DNA from: a virus
Reading direction: 5' to 3' (one strand)
DNA length: 26,260 bases
Virus record (IMG/VR): IMGVR_UViG_3300030012_001145
Span: 1-26,260 of that record
In this document: positions 14,877 through 22,835 of the stretch, piece after piece
Position numbering within the stretch: position 1 is the stretch's first letter
Layout of the letters: each line of letters starts with the position of its first letter
Notes under the pieces: model-generated
Databases searched by the model: none
Seen by the model: the letters and a program-made list of their open reading frames with translations, nothing else
What the model was told of the DNA's origin: nothing
Program-made: the position numbers and the translations under genes

Positions 14877-15545
14877 ATGTCATTGATGGCTGGTTTCGCA
14901 ATCGTTATTGTCGAGGCAGTTGGTAAACTATACAGTAAATTACATGCAATAAACTTTGGAGTATATGGAGCGACACAAGTAGGAAAGACAACACTACACC
15001 ATCAATTGAGAACAAGGGGGGATGTACCGAATATCAAAGAGAGAACAGTTGGATTGAAGAGGGCAACTAGAAAGTACGTCAAGATAGATGGAAATGCCCA
15101 CACGGTCAAGACAGCAGATGTAGGGGGAGAGACACTATACTGGGGGGAATGGGTAAAGGACATGAAAAGCCGACATGTCAAATACATCATTTTTATGATC
15201 GATGACAGGCACTTGTCCAAGCACTATGACATCGAACAGCAACTATCTTGGTCATTCCTAGTAGATACCATCTGTTCACCCTATTGGGATATGATAAATA
15301 AGAAGGGCAAGAAAAAGTCCTCTGACTATCCAATCGCTGTAGGTATATGGGCAAACAAATTCGACTTGTGGAAAGACAAATACAACTATGACGAAATAGA
15401 GAAACATCCAATATTCGCAGCATTTGAAGGAGGAATAGAGAAACTAAATGAGAAGGGGGTTCCTGTCTTCAAGTATATAGTAAGTGCTAAATCAGATTCA
15501 AAGATGGTATATAGGGGAATACTGACGATGATAGACGATTACTGA
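14877..15545 (+). CDS. Arf/SR-beta-like small GTPase
   Basis: All five G-motifs are present in order: G1 GATQVGKT (31-38), a switch I threonine in ERTVG (T57), G3 ADVGGE (80-85), G4 NKFD (160-163) and G5 SAK (203-205). The DVGG form of G3 is typical of the Arf/SR-beta branch rather than of Ras (DTAG). Glu85 replaces the catalytic Gln, predicting slow intrinsic GTP hydrolysis or dependence on a partner. Residues 2-15 form a hydrophobic helix (SLMAGFAIVIVEAV), like the membrane-binding N-terminal segment of Arf or SR-beta. At 222 residues it is slightly long, with an insertion around 140-150. The start is firm (GAGGTGTTGAAATG). Its neighbours are two membrane proteins and a zinc-site protein. 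A viral-encoded, membrane-associated switch is the natural reading; its process is unknown. Confidence 0.88.
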   Translation: MSLMAGFAIVIVEAVGKLYSKLHAINFGVYGATQVGKTTLHHQLRTRGDVPNIKERTVGLKRATRKYVKIDGNAHTVKTADVGGETLYWGEWVKDMKSRHVKYIIFMIDDRHLSKHYDIEQQLSWSFLVDTICSPYWDMINKKGKKKSSDYPIAVGIWANKFDLWKDKYNYDEIEKHPIFAAFEGGIEKLNEKGVPVFKYIVSAKSDSKMVYRGILTMIDDY

Positions 15546-15555
15546 GGTGAAAAAC

Positions 15556-16224
15556 ATGGCTATGCAATTTAATCCACAAAGTTTCATTGACGCTAGAACG
15601 ACGACTGTAGAACAGAATGCCTTCCTTCCAAGGGAGAAACTCGCAAGGGCTCCCGGCACTGTTATGAAATATGAATTCAAGGCAATTAAACCCAAGAAGC
15701 AGATCAAGGAAATCATAAAGATACTGAAACCTGAAAAGAAAAAATTCTTATTTTTCAAGTTTGGACATCAATTCAACATCAAAGATAGATGTGTTGTCTG
15801 TGGTACACACAAGGTATGGGAGGTATCCGACCCATACAGACCCGGCATACCACTGCACAAGGTTAGGAAAGGATACCCAATGAAGGGAACCTACTGTGCA
15901 AAACATGCTTCGATGTACAAGCAGTACGAAATGTTGGAGCAACAGATACTTGCAGATGAGCATGGTTTGAGTTTCAGCGCATACGTTCCATCTCCAAAGA
16001 AATTAATATCCTCCGGCCCTCTCACAACACTGAGGATGGAAGACATTCAATCGCTTTCTGCGGTTGGATGGACTATCAAACCTCCCAATGTGGAGGTTTC
16101 CTCCAAGGAAGAAGAGTTGTTTTTATTACTGATAGAACAGAAGTCAAATACGGAGAGGATACAGGCACTACTGAAGACAGGCACACGAATAGTAGAAGAG
16201 GAAGCAGTGGAGGATGAGGATTAA
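15556..16224 (+). CDS. Zinc-site protein next to the GTPase
   Basis: The ATG at 15556 follows GAGGTGA (15544-15550); the earlier in-frame GTG is part of that site. The 222-residue product has a basic region (residues about 40-70, KAIKPKKQIKEIIKILKPEKKK), then C79-x2-C82 and C114-x2-H117, a likely single zinc site bridging 30 residues. A helical C-terminal half ends in an acidic tail (EEEAVEDED). It has no membrane segment. Position suggests it works with the GTPase or in head assembly, possibly as an adaptor or effector. The fold family is not recognised. Confidence 0.75.
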   Translation: MAMQFNPQSFIDARTTTVEQNAFLPREKLARAPGTVMKYEFKAIKPKKQIKEIIKILKPEKKKFLFFKFGHQFNIKDRCVVCGTHKVWEVSDPYRPGIPLHKVRKGYPMKGTYCAKHASMYKQYEMLEQQILADEHGLSFSAYVPSPKKLISSGPLTTLRMEDIQSLSAVGWTIKPPNVEVSSKEEELFLLLIEQKSNTERIQALLKTGTRIVEEEAVEDED

Positions 16225-16946
16225 TGGGACTATTCGGGACTAGCAACGGACAATTAGCATCTGTAATAACAGATGGACAGAACGCACAATTCAAAGCAGT
16301 AAACAACCTTTTGACATTACAGGAGAACCATGTCGAAGAATTCTTTGAGTATCATGGTCCTCAATTCCTAACTGCTTTTGAGCAGTTGATCGAGGATGTA
16401 GTAGAGAGAGTGGTATCTACGCAATTGAAGAATCTCAAGTTCAATACCGCATCCAGTGGGGAGATCGTTCTCCATGCTGATAGCGAGGCAGCATACAACA
16501 ACGTCAGTGACGCAACACTACAACTAGACATACAGAATCTACTATCTGCTGCTGTAAACACTGAGGTCATACTACAGAGAAGAATGGCGAAACAGCAGTA
16601 CCTTGAATCGCAAGGGTTCTCTGCTGGACCTGCTGCACCAATGCAGCCATCTATGGGACAACCTACAATGGGACAACCGGGCATGGCCCCATCCAACATA
16701 CAAGGCAACGCTGCCTTTGGTGGTGTGAATAATCAACTAGCAATGCAACAACAGGCATTCAACCCCATGAATCAATCAGGATATCCAATACCACCAGCAG
16801 GTTATGACCAAATGAACAACCCGTATTGGATCGACCCTGCTACTGGTCAACCTACCTATACTCCACCACAAAGCGGTTTGGGACTAGGTAGTGCTTTGGT
16901 ACACGGAGCCTCAAAAGCAGCAGCATGGGCAAAATGGCTGGCATAG
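16224..16946 (+). CDS. Protein with Pro/Gln/Met-rich low-complexity tail
   Basis: The 240-residue product has a helical N-terminal part (about residues 10-130) with two long helices, one beginning EFFEYHGPQFLTAFEQLIEDV. A disordered region follows, rich in Pro, Gln, Met, Gly and Asn, with repeats MGQPTMGQPGM near residues 150-160. It ends in a short Ala-rich, possibly amphipathic helix (SALVHGASKAAAWAKWLA). The start is the TAATG overlap with the zinc-site gene, so the two are translationally coupled. No enzyme motif is visible and no family is recognised. The layout suggests a scaffold or linker protein rather than a catalyst. Confidence 0.75.
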   Translation: MGLFGTSNGQLASVITDGQNAQFKAVNNLLTLQENHVEEFFEYHGPQFLTAFEQLIEDVVERVVSTQLKNLKFNTASSGEIVLHADSEAAYNNVSDATLQLDIQNLLSAAVNTEVILQRRMAKQQYLESQGFSAGPAAPMQPSMGQPTMGQPGMAPSNIQGNAAFGGVNNQLAMQQQAFNPMNQSGYPIPPAGYDQMNNPYWIDPATGQPTYTPPQSGLGLGSALVHGASKAAAWAKWLA

Positions 16947-16955
16947 GTGTTCTAG

Positions 16956-19115
16956 ATGGTGGAAGGTGAACCTACTACAATAGAAGGTAGGGCATTCAAC
17001 CAACCCACAGAAATAGAACTCAAAAAGATATCCTCCTTTGGTGAACTGCCCAAATGGACTAAGCCAATCACCCACGGTCCCTTTCTCAACTTCAAGGAAG
17101 CAAGACAAGGACAGATGGAAAGTAGGTATTCTGAACTTACGGACAAGAAACTCATAGAAAAACTGAGTAAGGATGAGAGGGATAAATACATCAAATACCT
17201 AAAGGAACTAAGTGAACTGATACTCAACACTCCTTTGGATGATATGAAGTTGGAGTTCTCTACGGACCTAGCAAACCTCTCATTAGAAAGATACGTCAAG
17301 GGAGAGAAACTAACACTCAAGGATCTAAGTGAGGAAGATTTCGTAAAAGACACCTTTCAAACAAAGGAACAAGCATTGTCAAGGGATAGAAAGGGATCAA
17401 GATTAACAAGCGCATTGATAAATCCAAACAAGATAAATGAGATACTGGACCCTGATACACTCAACAGACACATCGATACCGAATGGGAGGGTGACAAAAT
17501 AATCATTAGGTTTGATTCTCTAAAATACATGAAGGATTTGTTTGAAGAAAACAAGTATGATGAGCCATTTAAGTTTGAGACTGATGATAAATTCAACTTG
17601 ACAGGACAACTCGCAATAGAGAAAGATGGTGAACTACTGAAAATTCCCGAATCACACCTAATCGTCACTGGTGGAGAGGACATTTCTATTGGCTTGGTGG
17701 GGTCATACATAGAGGGAGAGGGACTTGCCACTAATACTGTAATAACAAGATCCAAGAACAAAGGCAAGGTCGAAATAGATGGTAAAGTAGTGCAAGAATA
17801 TGACTACATCACAGTGTCACCACCAAAAAAAGACACAGAATCAACAAAGAATAACCAATACAAACTTACAGTAGTGCATACAAACGTGAACTCCAAACTT
17901 GGGGTCACTGACTACAATAAGAAGGAAACTAGAAAGAAAACAAATGAATTCAAGAACTTCGTGTATTGGTTGGAGATAATAGACACTGAAGGATCATATG
18001 ACTTCATGAAGGACAAGGAAATATACGCAGTATACTCAGCAAATAAACGTGACCCAATTATTGACTTCACCACCGCCGAACAAATGGCAGACAAACTTAA
18101 CGAGATGTTTACTGGTTCTTATGTCTCTACGAAAGACGACAAGATACCGTATAAGTTCAAGAACATGGATGAGCCAATAGGTGCTATCATAGCAAATTCC
18201 TTGAAGCCTAGGCAACAGGATTCAGGTTTGATAGCCAATTCGATCTTTGACACTACAATACCATTAGGCACAATCGAGATCGTATTGAAGAGTAAGTTAT
18301 ACGAGCAAATCAAGGTGTTGGGAGGAAAAGAAGGTAAGGAAGGTAAAGAAGTTGAGGAAGAAAGTGAGCCCAAGAATCCTAGGCTCATGGCCTTGATCAA
18401 AGACTACAAGAAATATCAAGGTATGATAGAAGCATTCGACAAGGCGATAAAGGGAGGGGGAGATAGCCCCTCTTCGTATCGCATTACGAATCCAAGGATG
18501 CAAGGACCGAAGCAAGAGGGTGGTAAAGAATTAGGAAGGGGTGTGGAGATCGAGGATGAATATGCAGATCCCTTCACAGAATTCAGTAGAATGGTTCCCA
18601 ATGCCACTGCCGAGGACTTCAATGACCTAATAGACATATACGAGGGTAGTGAGTCTAGGGGATACAGAAAAGGAAGAGAAGTCTACAAGGCTTTGTTGTT
18701 CATGGCAGACAAGGACATCGACGCAGATGCTCTCAAACAAGCAGCAAAGGAAGGCACTGACGACAAGGTTATTGCTGCGGCAATAGAGGTACTCGAAGGA
18801 CTAGCAGGAAAAGATAAGGAAAGACCAAAGGAGTTCAGTAGTTCAGATTTCCTATTGGATTTCCTCGGTATTGGATTTGGAGTTGGAAGAACTAAGATAA
18901 AATTGGAGAAGAAAACACCACTGATTGCTCTAGAGGCAGTTGACTATGCGTATAGGAAACAGATAAACCTAAGCGGATCGATGGACATCGCTGGCAAGAA
19001 GACAGAAGATGGGAAGATACCAACGTATAACATCAAGGGGAACAAGACTAGGCTCCAACAACTCATAAGGGGAGTAAGACAGTTTAATAGACGCATAGAA
19101 GCGTTAGGTGGTTAG
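16956..19115 (+). CDS. Large hypothetical protein (719 aa)
   Basis: I do not recognise this protein. The start is supported by AGGTGTTCTAG just before the ATG. Residues 1-170 are helical and charged (KLSKDERDKYIKYLKELSELI). Residues about 170-440 look beta-rich, with motifs such as KIIIRFDSLKYM and IVTGGEDISIGLVGSYIEG. There is a Gly/Lys/Glu linker near 445-465 (GGKEGKEGKEVEEE). The last 150 residues are mixed (DLIDIYEGSESRGYRKGREVYKALLFMADKDIDADALKQ). No membrane segment, nuclease or hydrolase motif is evident. It is the last gene before the head-tail adaptor. A virion structural or ejected protein is possible but unproven. Confidence 0.7.
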   Translation: MVEGEPTTIEGRAFNQPTEIELKKISSFGELPKWTKPITHGPFLNFKEARQGQMESRYSELTDKKLIEKLSKDERDKYIKYLKELSELILNTPLDDMKLEFSTDLANLSLERYVKGEKLTLKDLSEEDFVKDTFQTKEQALSRDRKGSRLTSALINPNKINEILDPDTLNRHIDTEWEGDKIIIRFDSLKYMKDLFEENKYDEPFKFETDDKFNLTGQLAIEKDGELLKIPESHLIVTGGEDISIGLVGSYIEGEGLATNTVITRSKNKGKVEIDGKVVQEYDYITVSPPKKDTESTKNNQYKLTVVHTNVNSKLGVTDYNKKETRKKTNEFKNFVYWLEIIDTEGSYDFMKDKEIYAVYSANKRDPIIDFTTAEQMADKLNEMFTGSYVSTKDDKIPYKFKNMDEPIGAIIANSLKPRQQDSGLIANSIFDTTIPLGTIEIVLKSKLYEQIKVLGGKEGKEGKEVEEESEPKNPRLMALIKDYKKYQGMIEAFDKAIKGGGDSPSSYRITNPRMQGPKQEGGKELGRGVEIEDEYADPFTEFSRMVPNATAEDFNDLIDIYEGSESRGYRKGREVYKALLFMADKDIDADALKQAAKEGTDDKVIAAAIEVLEGLAGKDKERPKEFSSSDFLLDFLGIGFGVGRTKIKLEKKTPLIALEAVDYAYRKQINLSGSMDIAGKKTEDGKIPTYNIKGNKTRLQQLIRGVRQFNRRIEALGG

Positions 19116-19123
19116 GTGATATC

Positions 19124-20197
19124 ATGGGCTCAACAGTTTCCTCCCCTAGTGACTTCACGAACATAAACGTCAACTACGCTCAAGGCAGTGGATACTACAC
19201 TACCCACACTGATGTTTCCAATCTGTTGCAGATATCTCCATTTACTGACTCAACCACACCCAACAGGGAAGAGGTAGGTAAACTCATACGAAGGGTGGAG
19301 GCAAAGATAGACGACGCTGTTGGGTATGCGTTTCGACCAATCATATACAAGGACGAATATCATAGCACTGACTTCGTTAGATTGAACTCCTATGTTGTTG
19401 AGCAATACAAGGACTATGTGGGATTCATACAACTAGAGAGGCCAAAGGTCATGAAGATCGTCAGACTTGAGGTTTGGCAAGGAAACGACTACGAGGATAT
19501 AGCATCTGCCACTGCATCCTATATTGCCCCGACATCGGGAAGCGGATACACCTTGACGTTGGGTGTTGGTGGCTTTAGTTTCGTATTGACGGAGGGAGTT
19601 CACTTCTTTGGTGACTTTGGGCAGAAGACCACAGCCAAGCAGATAGTATCAGCGATCAACGAGGTGTTCCCACAGGACACTGCACAATTCACAGGAGAGA
19701 CTGCGGCCAAGAGCGTCACTGCTACTAGTGGCTCTCTAACTAGGGGAGTATCGGACTTCTTCTATGCCACAACTCACTCAGAGGATTCAAAGAAAGTAGT
19801 AATCTCATCATTGTTGCCGGGTGATGATGGCTCTGATTGTACGATAGCGACATCCTCCGGTTCGATCACGGCATTCACTGACAATCAGAACCAAGGAAGA
19901 ATGGATGACTTTTGGATGATCAACAGCGAGGGTAAGATATTCTTCCATCAGAAGTATCCATTTGTAGCGAGTCACGGATGTAGGGTCACATATGTCAGTG
20001 GTGACAGCAGGGTTCCATCATGGGTTCATGAGACTACCACGAAACTCGTTGCTGCTGAAGTCATCAGACATGACGACAACTCCATACTCATCACCGAGAC
20101 AGGATCGAACATCGATCTCAAGGCCAAGCATGACATACTCATAGAAGAGGCCAAGGAAGTATTGAAGGGGAAGAAGATAGTTATCTATATGCTGTGA
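19124..20197 (+). CDS. Head-tail adaptor (gp6-like) with an inserted domain
   Basis: The ends match the connector that sits under the portal. Residues about 29-62 (TDVSNLLQISPF...REEVGKLIRRVEAKIDDAVG) are the helical opening seen in HK97 gp6/YqbG-like adaptors. The C-terminal part (RVTYVSGDSRVPSWVHETTTKLVAAEVIR) is the strand plus helix that follows in those proteins. Typical adaptors have 100-130 residues, whereas this has 357: about residues 115-270 form an extra beta-rich segment (SGYTLTLGVGGFSFVLTEGVHFF and later GSDCTIATSSGSIT). It opens a standard adaptor-terminator-tube order. The start follows TTAGGTGATATC. Confidence 0.72.
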   Translation: MGSTVSSPSDFTNINVNYAQGSGYYTTHTDVSNLLQISPFTDSTTPNREEVGKLIRRVEAKIDDAVGYAFRPIIYKDEYHSTDFVRLNSYVVEQYKDYVGFIQLERPKVMKIVRLEVWQGNDYEDIASATASYIAPTSGSGYTLTLGVGGFSFVLTEGVHFFGDFGQKTTAKQIVSAINEVFPQDTAQFTGETAAKSVTATSGSLTRGVSDFFYATTHSEDSKKVVISSLLPGDDGSDCTIATSSGSITAFTDNQNQGRMDDFWMINSEGKIFFHQKYPFVASHGCRVTYVSGDSRVPSWVHETTTKLVAAEVIRHDDNSILITETGSNIDLKAKHDILIEEAKEVLKGKKIVIYML

Positions 20198-20201
20198 TAT
20201 C

Positions 20202-20417
20202 ATGAATCGCCAAGAAGTCATTTCCATAATGAGGGAGGCAGAAAGGATACAACGTGAGAGAAACGAACTTCTCAAAGAGGTATCCAAGGAGATAGGAATG
20301 GATATTAGTTTCTCCGACGAGGCTCTAGTTAGAGAGATAACTGATCTAGCAGGTGAGAAACTTCTACAGTTAGTAGGCAAGGAGGTGGAAGCATCGATGA
20401 AGTCACTTTTATCTTGA
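20202..20417 (+). CDS. Small helical protein between adaptor and terminator
   Basis: The 71-residue product is predicted almost wholly helical, with a charged first half (REAERIQRERNELLKEVSKE) and a second helix ending EASMKSLLS. It starts four bases after the adaptor stop, with only a weak site (GTGATATC). It sits where a head-closure protein often lies, but those are usually beta-barrels of about 100 residues, so I do not assign that role. No family is recognised. Its stop overlaps the next start as TTGA. Confidence 0.65.
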   Translation: MNRQEVISIMREAERIQRERNELLKEVSKEIGMDISFSDEALVREITDLAGEKLLQLVGKEVEASMKSLLS

Positions 20418-20908
20418 GGTTGCTATCTGACAATTGGGCCTCTACTGCAACGTCCCTTGCCAATGCTGGAACAATATCATCCAATCATGCTGAAACTCCC
20501 AAGTTCATCGATGTCCGTTCAATACAACCCAATGAGGGAAGAAGAGTGGATGTCGATTCACAGTCAGTTATCGTGGTCTTTGAGGATAGTAGTTCAACAG
20601 AATATCCCACAGTCGATTATAGTGTGAGGAATGAAACTTTCACCTTCACACTGCATATACGTGTGTTGCATAGAAGAGACTTCACAGAACTTACTTTTTC
20701 GAGAGATAGACTGAAAGCATTATATGTCATTGCTAGGCATATCCTAGAAAGTAAGGCGTTCAGGCCGAAGGTAGTTGATGGTAGCAACAATACAGAAGGT
20801 TCCGCAGATTTGATAAAACTTACAAGTAGGAGTGAAGCAAACGATAGAAATAAAAGACTATTGGGCTACAAGGTGTCAGTGGAGTTAAAGCGGTTCGCAG
20901 TATGTTAG
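20414..20908 (+). CDS. Tail terminator / tail completion protein
   Basis: The 164-residue product opens MRLLSDNWASTATSLANAGTI and continues with VDSQSVIVVFED, RNETFTFTLHIRVLHR and a helix DRLKALYVIARHILESK. This strand-strand-helix layout with an opening LLxDNW resembles tail-completion proteins lying just before the tail tube gene. The terminator caps the tube and joins it to the head. The start is the unusual feature: no ATG or GTG is in frame upstream, and TTG 20414 overlaps the previous stop, with TTG 20420 an alternative. Translation is probably coupled to the preceding gene. Family assignment is moderate and leans on position. Confidence 0.65.
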   Translation: MRLLSDNWASTATSLANAGTISSNHAETPKFIDVRSIQPNEGRRVDVDSQSVIVVFEDSSSTEYPTVDYSVRNETFTFTLHIRVLHRRDFTELTFSRDRLKALYVIARHILESKAFRPKVVDGSNNTEGSADLIKLTSRSEANDRNKRLLGYKVSVELKRFAVC

Positions 20909-20923
20909 TATGGTGAGAGAAAA

Positions 20924-22381
20924 ATGACAGAAGTTTTTGTTGGAGCAGGAGCAAACGCAACATTTGTTCCTGAGATGGATGTACAATTGAATGACGTGGT
21001 ATTTGCGAGTAATGTCGGTACTTTGGACAGTAGTGACACGGCACTGATACAACTTGTCCCTGATCTATACGTAGGATGTAGAGTCACCATAGGCACTACA
21101 GAAACCATCATCACTGGGAACACTGCGACTACAATTACCGTTGAATCTGTAAGCGATGGTACTTCTGATGTCACACTACATGGTTTCGGTGCGCCTGTGG
21201 CGGGACCAAAATCAAACACTACCCCTACCTTGCTGTCAGACAATTGGCTAGGACTGGTAGAGACATTGACCCCACCGAATGTAGAGGTAGAGATGAAGCA
21301 ACTTAATCTAGCGGTATCAGGCAGTAGAAACTTCGCATATCAATACAAGGGAGCAGAGACGGTGAGTGGAGGCTCCTTGGACATATCCTTGAACAATGGT
21401 TCTTGGTTATACTACACTCTAGGAAATGGCACATTCACCATAGATACGAGTGGCAATAAGGCAACAGGGACTTGGGATGGCAACACGAATGACTTCATAC
21501 TGGATGCTAGTAATAATAGACTGATAAGATCGATTGGCGGAAATGAGTATCCTCTGAAACTCCATTCCGATGCTGACGTGCTAGAGCATGGTGATGGTGG
21601 CTATGTCGCTCTAAACACTGCTGCCATCGACTATACATTCACTGAGTTGAATGGTGACTCCCTACCATCATTCGCATTGGAGGTCACATACGACAAGTCA
21701 ACAACTGCGGTGACAGATGTAATTGACTCAAACACACACAATATCAACAGGTATTGCAGGATATTCACAGGTTGCCAAGTGAACAACTTGACTCTAAACT
21801 TTGAAGAGGGTCAAGAGTTGAAGGCCAACTTGGATCTAGTCACAAGGAGAGCATTCGATGCTCCCAATGGTTTCCTACCAAGGAGAGGCGTTGCTGCGGG
21901 TGCAACGGCATTGGAGAACTTCTCTACGACGAAGGCGAACAACTACCCATTCCTCTTCTCTGATGGTTCCATCAAAGTATTCGGTCAGAACGTGACGAGG
22001 GTGAAGAGTGGAAGCCTATCAATAATCAACAACATCACACCTCAGAGATTCATAGGAAACACCAACAGAGAGGTCATGAGCGCACATATACCCGGTCAGA
22101 GAACATACGAGTTGTCGTTGACAATGCTCATCACAGATACACAACTATGGGACGAATTGAGAAGCCAAGAGGAATACGATACAGATACTGGTCTTATCGA
22201 GTTGAAATTCACGAAGGACAATGGAGAAGAGATAGAGATCAAACTTGATGACTATATCATACAGAACGTCAACGTTCCCTTCCCTGATGATAAGGGACCA
22301 ATAGAGGTAGAGGCCACTATTCAAGCAAGGACATTGACCTCCTGCACCTACTCCAACGCATTTTGGGCTATCATGATGTAG
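20924..22381 (+). CDS. Major tail tube protein
   Basis: This 485-residue, strongly beta-rich protein has features of a tail tube subunit: VSGGSLDISLNNGSWLYYTLGN near residues 146-170, GCQVNNLTLNFEEGQELKANLDLV near 281-305, and a C-terminal region ending in QNVNVPFPDDKGPIEVEATIQARTL. It follows the terminator and precedes the chaperones and tape measure, the standard order. It is larger than most tube proteins (often 150-250 residues), and the first 110 residues may be an extra domain. No sheath gene lies beside it, which favours a non-contractile tail. GGTGAGAGAAAAATG gives a strong start. It is followed by a hairpin. Confidence 0.82.
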   Translation: MTEVFVGAGANATFVPEMDVQLNDVVFASNVGTLDSSDTALIQLVPDLYVGCRVTIGTTETIITGNTATTITVESVSDGTSDVTLHGFGAPVAGPKSNTTPTLLSDNWLGLVETLTPPNVEVEMKQLNLAVSGSRNFAYQYKGAETVSGGSLDISLNNGSWLYYTLGNGTFTIDTSGNKATGTWDGNTNDFILDASNNRLIRSIGGNEYPLKLHSDADVLEHGDGGYVALNTAAIDYTFTELNGDSLPSFALEVTYDKSTTAVTDVIDSNTHNINRYCRIFTGCQVNNLTLNFEEGQELKANLDLVTRRAFDAPNGFLPRRGVAAGATALENFSTTKANNYPFLFSDGSIKVFGQNVTRVKSGSLSIINNITPQRFIGNTNREVMSAHIPGQRTYELSLTMLITDTQLWDELRSQEEYDTDTGLIELKFTKDNGEEIEIKLDDYIIQNVNVPFPDDKGPIEVEATIQARTLTSCTYSNAFWAIMM

Positions 22382-22427
22382 TTTAGTATGGAGGCTAAAG
22401 TGCAGTAGAGAAGCAATATCAGATTCC

Positions 22428-22459
22428 ACCAACATCCGTTTGTTTGTTTGTTGGTTTTA
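22428..22459 (+). terminator. Hairpin with short T tract after the tail tube gene
   Basis: ACCAACA (22428-22434) pairs perfectly with TGTTGGT (22449-22455), with a 14-base loop rich in GTTT, followed by TTTTAT. It lies in the 91-base gap between the tail tube stop and the chaperone start, the longest non-coding gap in the window. It may reduce read-through after a heavily made protein. The stem is short and the loop long, so the call is tentative. Confidence 0.4.
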
Positions 22460-22472
22460 TGTAGGTGGAAAT

Positions 22473-22835
22473 ATGGAAAACAAAGTAGTTAGTGATAAGA
22501 CAAAGTTGTTTATAGCGACAGATAGCGAATGCCATGAGATAAAGGTAGCACCCGACTCAGATGAAGTGCTAAAGGTTTGGATAAAGCAACCAACTTGGTT
22601 GCAGGTAGAACAGGCCCTCTCAACCGTCATGAATATAGATTCATCGACTCAATCTATGGATATAGATTTGAACAAGATGTATAAGTTCATGGTGACGAAT
22701 TTCATAGATAGGACAGAACCATCCCTATCAGCGACAGACTTGATGAGGTTGACTCCATTCGTGGGGAACCAATTAAAAGAAATACTTCCTAATCCCTTTC
22801 AAGACTTGGAGGGGGATGCGGGAAACGAAAACTGA
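22473..22835 (+). CDS. Tail assembly chaperone, G-type
   Basis: The ATG at 22473 follows TAGGTGGAAAT; the in-frame upstream extension to 22440 lies in the hairpin region and is not supported. The 120-residue product has the look of lambda gpG-like chaperones: a beta start, then VLKVWIKQPTWLQVEQAL and a helical, acidic end (LKEILPNPFQDLEGDAGNEN). It sits between tail tube and tape measure, where this chaperone pair lies in siphoviruses. It would coat the tape measure before tube assembly. Its last codons contain a slippery heptamer that leads to the longer GT form. Confidence 0.78.
   Translation: MENKVVSDKTKLFIATDSECHEIKVAPDSDEVLKVWIKQPTWLQVEQALSTVMNIDSSTQSMDIDLNKMYKFMVTNFIDRTEPSLSATDLMRLTPFVGNQLKEILPNPFQDLEGDAGNEN

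Noticed and set aside
20202-20417. Head-closure (stopper) protein
   Set aside because: The position suits it, but the product is a 71-residue all-helical protein rather than a beta-barrel of about 100 residues.
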